Part shown: positions 53,579 through 64,000 of the stretch, in pieces
Numbering within the stretch: the first letter of the stretch is position 1
How the letters are laid out: each line of letters starts with the position of its first letter
NCBI GenBank assembly: GCA_905233385.1
Contig: CAJOEH010000003.1
Location: forward strand, 1 to 64,000
Direction: 5' to 3'
DNA length: 64,000 nt
Origin: an uncultured Oscillospiraceae bacterium
GTDB taxonomy: Bacteria; Bacillota; Clostridia; Oscillospirales; Oscillospiraceae
Notes under the pieces: model-generated
Seen by the model: the letters and a program-made list of their open reading frames with translations, nothing else
What the model was told of the DNA's origin: nothing
Databases searched by the model: none
Program-made: the position numbers and the translations under genes

Positions 53579-54048
53579 AGCGCTGCTCCTTTCTGCGCCG
53601 CCAGCCGGATGGACTCGACGATCAGGTCGTATCCGGTGCAGCGGCAGATGTTGCCGCTGATGCCGACGCGGATCTCTTCCTCCGTCGGATCGGGGTTCTT
53701 GTTCAGCAGGCAGTAGGCTGCCATGACCATGCCGGGAATGCAGAAGCCGCACTGGACCGCGCCGCCCTCCGCAAACGCGTCGATGATGCATTTGCCCTTT
53801 TCGGTGTCGCGGATGCCCTCGATGGTCAGCAGTTCACAGCCGTTCACCGCGCCGATCGGGATGATGCAGCTCGTGACCAGCTCGCCGTCCTTGACGATGG
53901 AGCACGCGCCGCATTCGCCCTCGCCGCAGCCTTCCTTGGAGCCGGTCAGACCGTAGTCGTCGCGGAGCACGTCCAGAAGTCTGCGAAGCGGGTCGCCCTC
54001 ATAGCGCATTTCCTTGCCGTTCAGCTTAAATTGAACATCACTGTACAT
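53566..54048 (-). CDS. [2Fe-2S] small subunit of molybdenum hydroxylase
   Basis: 160 residues. The plant-type cluster is bound by GCGEGECGACSIV plus a later Cys (TSC), the second by QCGFC and CRC; all eight ligands are present. It links the molybdenum centre in the 714-residue large subunit to the FAD subunit. It overlaps both neighbours, so the three are translated together. Confidence 0.95.
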   Translation of the reverse strand: MYSDVQFKLNGKEMRYEGDPLRRLLDVLRDDYGLTGSKEGCGEGECGACSIVKDGELVTSCIIPIGAVNGCELLTIEGIRDTEKGKCIIDAFAEGGAVQCGFCIPGMVMAAYCLLNKNPDPTEEEIRVGISGNICRCTGYDLIVESIRLAAQKGAALWNR

Positions 54049-56182
54049 TCTTCAACGCCTCCTCAATATCTTCCGGGGGGATCGGAATGGAATTGAACTT
54101 CGTGTTCAGCGCACGCTCGACCGCGTCGACAAAGGCCGCGGACGCGCCGTTGAAGACCAGCTCGCCCATGCCCTTCGCGCCGCTGGGGCCCCAGGGGTAC
54201 GGGTTCTCCTGAATGTGGTAGAACTGCTTGGGGAAGTCCATGGACGTCGGGATGACGTAGTCGGACATGCTCTTTTGCTTGAAGAAGCCCTTGCGGTTCT
54301 CCAGCTTCTCCATGGAGCCGTAGCCGAGCGACTGGATGATGCCGCCGTTGATCTGGCCGTGGACGATCAGCTCGTCGATCGCCTTGCCGATCTCATGGGA
54401 CGACCAGATGCCGACGGTCTTGACCTCGTTGGTCAGCTTGTCGACCTCGACCTCGATGATCGCCGCGCCCCAGCCGTAGCCGAGATACGCGTCGCCGCGG
54501 AAGGTCGCCTGATCCCACGGATAGCCCTCGGGATGCTCGTATTCGACCTCGACGGAGAAGTCGCCTTCGTCCCAGCGCTCCTTCATCTGCTGCGCTGCGC
54601 GCTCGACCAACCTGCCGACGATCATCGTCGAACGGGAGGCCGCGGTCGGGCCGGAGTCGACGACCTTCGAGGTGTCGGGATCGGGATAGTCGACGTCGTC
54701 GATGGAGATGCCAAGCGTGGACGCGCAGATCTTCCGCAGGGAGGTCTTGAAGCCCTGGCCCATCTCGGTCGAGCCGACGAGAATGGTGACCTTGTCGCCC
54801 TTCTTCACCAGCAGGGAGTGCGCCTTGATGATCGCCTGCTCGCCGTTGCCGGTGAACGCGCCGCCGTGGTTGTACATCGCGACGCCGATGCCCCTGCCGC
54901 AGCCGGGCTTGTATTCCTTCGCCTTGCGCCAGTAGTCGGATTCCTTCGTCAGAACGTCGATCATCTCCGGCAGCTTGACCTCTTCGATGATGTGGCCGTT
55001 CGTGGTCGTCTCGTCGCCGCGCTTGCAGACGTGCTTCATCTTGAATTCCAGCGGATCGACGCCCAGATGCCGCGCGATATGATCCATATGGGTCTCGATG
55101 GCGAACAGCGTCTGCGGCGCGCCGAAGCCGCGGAACGCGCAGGTCGGGAAGGTGTTCGTGCCGATGCCCTCGCCCTTGAGGTAGGTGTTCGGGAAGGTAT
55201 AGACGCCGTTCGCGTGGAAGACGCCGCGCTGGAGAACGACGTAGGAGGAAGCTAAGTACGCGCCGCAGTTGTAGTAGATATGTCCCTGCACGCCGATGAC
55301 TCTGCCGTCCTTGATCGCGGACTTGTAAACGCACTTGGACGGGTGACGCTTGACGGAGAACTGCGTGTCCTCCTCACGGTCGAAGACCACCTTGATCGGC
55401 TTGCGGATCACGTTCTCCGCGACGAGCAGCGCGCCGCAGATGACGTCCGGGAAATGCTCCTTGCCGCCGAACGCGCCGCCGGTGGTCATCTGCCGGACGA
55501 TAATGTGATCATACGGGACGTTCAGCAGACCGGCGATGGATTTGCGGATGTAGAACGGGCACTGCGCGGAAGCGTAGAAGACGAACTTGCCGTCTTCCAT
55601 GTCCGCGATCGCGCTGTTGGTCTCCAGATGGACGTGCTCCTGATAGGGCGTGGTGATGGTCTCCTCAAAGACCTCGTCCGCCTCGGCGAAGACCTCTTCC
55701 ATGGGTCTTCCCTTCTCGCAGAACAGCTCGCACATCACGTTGCTGTTCTTCTCGGGGAACATCGGGCCGCCGACGCTGTTGATGCCGTCGTCAATCGTGA
55801 CGGCAGGGGTCTGCTCCTCATAGTCGATCTTGATCTTGCTCTTGAGCTCTTTCAGCACGCCGCGGTCCGGGCCGACCACAAGGCCGATCGTCTCGCCGAC
55901 GTAGAGGACGTAGTCCTCCGCGAAGCAGCGCCAGTCCTTGGCGATCATCCACAGCTCGTTCTTTCCGCCCTCAGGAATGTCCTTCGCGGAGATGAAAGAA
56001 TAGCCCTCGGGGAAGTCCGGCAGCGAGATGTTCAGGATCTTGCCTCTCGGAACGGTGGAGCGCACCAGATAGGCGTACTGCATGTCCGGGAGCGTCATGT
56101 CGCAGACGTATTTTGCTTCGCCGCGCGCTTTCTGCACGGCGTCGACTCGCACGATTCGATCGCCGATTTTTGTTGCCGACAT
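54038..56182 (-). CDS. Molybdenum hydroxylase large (molybdopterin) subunit
   Basis: 714 residues of the xanthine dehydrogenase/aldehyde oxidase family, with the molybdopterin motifs TGGAFGGKEHF and GAKGMGEL, the latter holding the catalytic Glu. The N-terminal domain starts KIGDRIVRVDAVQKARGEAKY, as in CoxL/XdhA. AAAGGAGG precedes the ATG at 56180-56182, and a longer frame to 56257 is discarded. It is the first gene of the operon. Related enzymes oxidise purines, nicotinate or aldehydes; no substrate can be chosen. Whether selenium is used cannot be seen. Confidence 0.92.
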   Translation of the reverse strand: MSATKIGDRIVRVDAVQKARGEAKYVCDMTLPDMQYAYLVRSTVPRGKILNISLPDFPEGYSFISAKDIPEGGKNELWMIAKDWRCFAEDYVLYVGETIGLVVGPDRGVLKELKSKIKIDYEEQTPAVTIDDGINSVGGPMFPEKNSNVMCELFCEKGRPMEEVFAEADEVFEETITTPYQEHVHLETNSAIADMEDGKFVFYASAQCPFYIRKSIAGLLNVPYDHIIVRQMTTGGAFGGKEHFPDVICGALLVAENVIRKPIKVVFDREEDTQFSVKRHPSKCVYKSAIKDGRVIGVQGHIYYNCGAYLASSYVVLQRGVFHANGVYTFPNTYLKGEGIGTNTFPTCAFRGFGAPQTLFAIETHMDHIARHLGVDPLEFKMKHVCKRGDETTTNGHIIEEVKLPEMIDVLTKESDYWRKAKEYKPGCGRGIGVAMYNHGGAFTGNGEQAIIKAHSLLVKKGDKVTILVGSTEMGQGFKTSLRKICASTLGISIDDVDYPDPDTSKVVDSGPTAASRSTMIVGRLVERAAQQMKERWDEGDFSVEVEYEHPEGYPWDQATFRGDAYLGYGWGAAIIEVEVDKLTNEVKTVGIWSSHEIGKAIDELIVHGQINGGIIQSLGYGSMEKLENRKGFFKQKSMSDYVIPTSMDFPKQFYHIQENPYPWGPSGAKGMGELVFNGASAAFVDAVERALNTKFNSIPIPPEDIEEALKNVQ

Positions 56183-56263
56183 TGTTTTGCCTCCTTTATG
56201 AACGCGCGGTTTCCGCGCGTCTGCGGGATCGCGCCCGAAAAGGCGCATTTCTCCCATTACTCT
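56183..56263 (-). promoter_or_regulatory. Short structured 5' UTR of the molybdenum hydroxylase operon
   Basis: About 80 nt with two hairpins: GCGCC/GGGCGC-type pairing and ACGCGCGG-AAA-CCGCGCGT (about 56200-56219), the latter just before the SD. It is too short and unlike the Moco riboswitch. Confidence 0.45.
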
Positions 56264-56270
56264 AATTAAC

Positions 56271-56299
56271 AGTATACACTATTATGTCTAAGAACGCAA
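56271..56299 (-). promoter_or_regulatory. Promoter of the molybdenum hydroxylase operon
   Basis: Minus strand: TTGCGT (56294-56299), 17 bp, TATACT (56271-56276). Confidence 0.75.
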
Positions 56300-56399
56300 G
56301 AGAAAATCGGTGAAAAATCATAGAAAATTGCCAAAAAAGCAGGGCAAAAAGCGTTATTCTGTGTAAAAAATAACCATTTGTATTCCTTGCGATCTCCCC

Positions 56400-56776
56400 T
56401 GTCATTGCCCGCTTTATGCGGGCAATCTGTGCCACGCGTTGCGGGACGCTTTGGTGAAAAACGAAATATGTTTTTGTTTTTCATTGCGAGGTCGCTTGCG
56501 ACCGTGGCAATCTGTGCGTATCGATGAGGGACGCTTCCTCGAAACCTGATAACGGCACAGGTTATGCGGGTGCCCGACGGGTGCCCCTACAGTGATGCCT
56601 CCGTCCTATTCCGTAGGGGCGGCATATTCCGGTACAGTTGCCAAGCCTGCAACGGACAGATTGCCCGGACGTGCCGGGCAATGACAGGCTTGTTGCATTT
56701 TCCGCAAAACGATACATCTCCTTGCCCTGCAGCGGTCAGATTGCCGCGGCTGACTTCGTCGGCCGCGCGATGACAA
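56400..56776. repeat. Cluster of REP-like palindromes between rpoC and the molybdenum operon
   Basis: Four palindromes of one family: 56400-56433 (ATTGCCCGC/GCGGGCAAT), about 56481-56515 (GGTCGC/GCGACC core), 56655-56688 (ATTGCCCGG/CCGGGCAAT) and about 56735-56776 (diverged). The first two are inverted relative to the last two, and each of the first two is followed by a further conserved GGGACGCTT segment. The outer sequence CAGATTGCC...GGCAATGACA matches 49022-49064. The rest of 56300-56800 holds no credible gene. Confidence 0.8.
56586..56618. repeat. CCCCTAC...GTAGGGG inverted repeat
   Basis: CCCCTAC pairs with GTAGGGG across about 20 bases, preceded by GGGTGCCCGACGGGTGCC. It is of a different type from the ATTGCC palindromes it lies among. 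Confidence 0.6.
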
Positions 56777-56802
56777 GCTCAAATTATCTGAAAAATGCAT
56801 AC

Positions 56803-56838
56803 AAAAAGAGGTCTGAACGGGGGTTCAGACCTCTTTTT
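56803..56838 (-). terminator. Terminator after rpoC
   Basis: A perfect 16-bp stem (56803-56818 with 56823-56838) with AAAAAG/CUUUUU ends and a GGGG loop on the plus strand. It lies 14 bp after the rpoC stop. Confidence 0.92.
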
Positions 56839-56852
56839 CGCGTTATTTTCGA

Positions 56853-60545
<3,693 letters not shown>

Positions 60546-60560
60546 CGTATTGCTCCTCCT

Positions 60561-64000
<3,440 letters not shown>

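Noticed and set aside
56183..56263. Moco riboswitch upstream of the molybdenum hydroxylase genes
   Set aside because: The leader is about 80 nt with two simple hairpins, too short for the known Moco RNA.

Overview
The window looks like a chromosomal segment of a GC-rich clostridial Firmicute, probably Oscillospiraceae/Ruminococcaceae-like. The pointers are the division-cell wall cluster headed by mraZ/rsmH/ftsL, a paired glgC/glgD, SLH-domain surface proteins, strong AGGAGG ribosome-binding sites and sigma-A type promoters. MurE carries a DNPR motif, so meso-diaminopimelate peptidoglycan is expected. Almost every gene lies on the minus strand; only the edge IS3 fragment and mgtE are on the plus strand. 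No prophage, CRISPR array or obvious defence island was seen.

Layout. 1-161: the 3' end of an IS3-family element. 191-5152: two SLH-domain surface proteins. 5241-6232: a PfkB-type sugar/nucleoside kinase. 6246-15167: a peptide ABC transporter operon (substrate-binding lipoprotein, OppB, an enlarged OppC, OppD, OppF and a small membrane protein), preceded by a four-helix membrane protein. 15492-27287: a glycogen operon in the order glgB-glgC-glgD-glgA-glgP-GH13 amylase-pepF. 27432-29085: mgtE with a roughly 190-nt leader that contains a 29-codon ORF. 29093-31816: a YitT protein, yegP with a small helical protein, and the azlCD branched-chain amino acid exporter. 31853-32613: a hairpin array and a five-tRNA operon (Val-Asp-Phe-Gly-Cys) with a palindromic insertion next to tRNA-Phe. 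32683-34657: yerC, a methyltransferase and hslO. 34679-48865: the dcw cluster mraZ-rsmH-ftsL-pbp-murE-murF-mraY-ftsW-murG-murA-ftsQ-ftsZ, with four MraZ boxes at its promoter. 48959-56299: a five-gene molybdenum hydroxylase operon. 56400-56776: a cluster of palindromic repeats. 56803-64000: rpoC and most of rpoB.

How the genes fit together. The glycogen operon holds synthesis (GlgC/GlgD, GlgA, GlgB) and breakdown (GlgP, the GH13 enzyme) under one promoter. The Opp system imports peptides that intracellular peptidases such as PepF could process. The dcw operon makes and polymerises lipid II and builds the divisome, but murD, murC, murB and ftsA are not in it. The molybdenum hydroxylase operon encodes one standard three-subunit enzyme plus a second FAD-like and large-subunit pair; the N-terminal [2Fe-2S]-type domain of that second large subunit has lost all eight cluster cysteines.

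The least expected observations are the four-unit hairpin array at 31853-31935, the tRNA-Phe 3'-end duplication around an extended palindrome, the mgtE leader with its uORF and possible anti-Shine-Dalgarno element, the cysteine-free ferredoxin-like domain, and the roughly 330-residue insertion in OppC. All functional calls come from reading motifs and context; no database search was possible.
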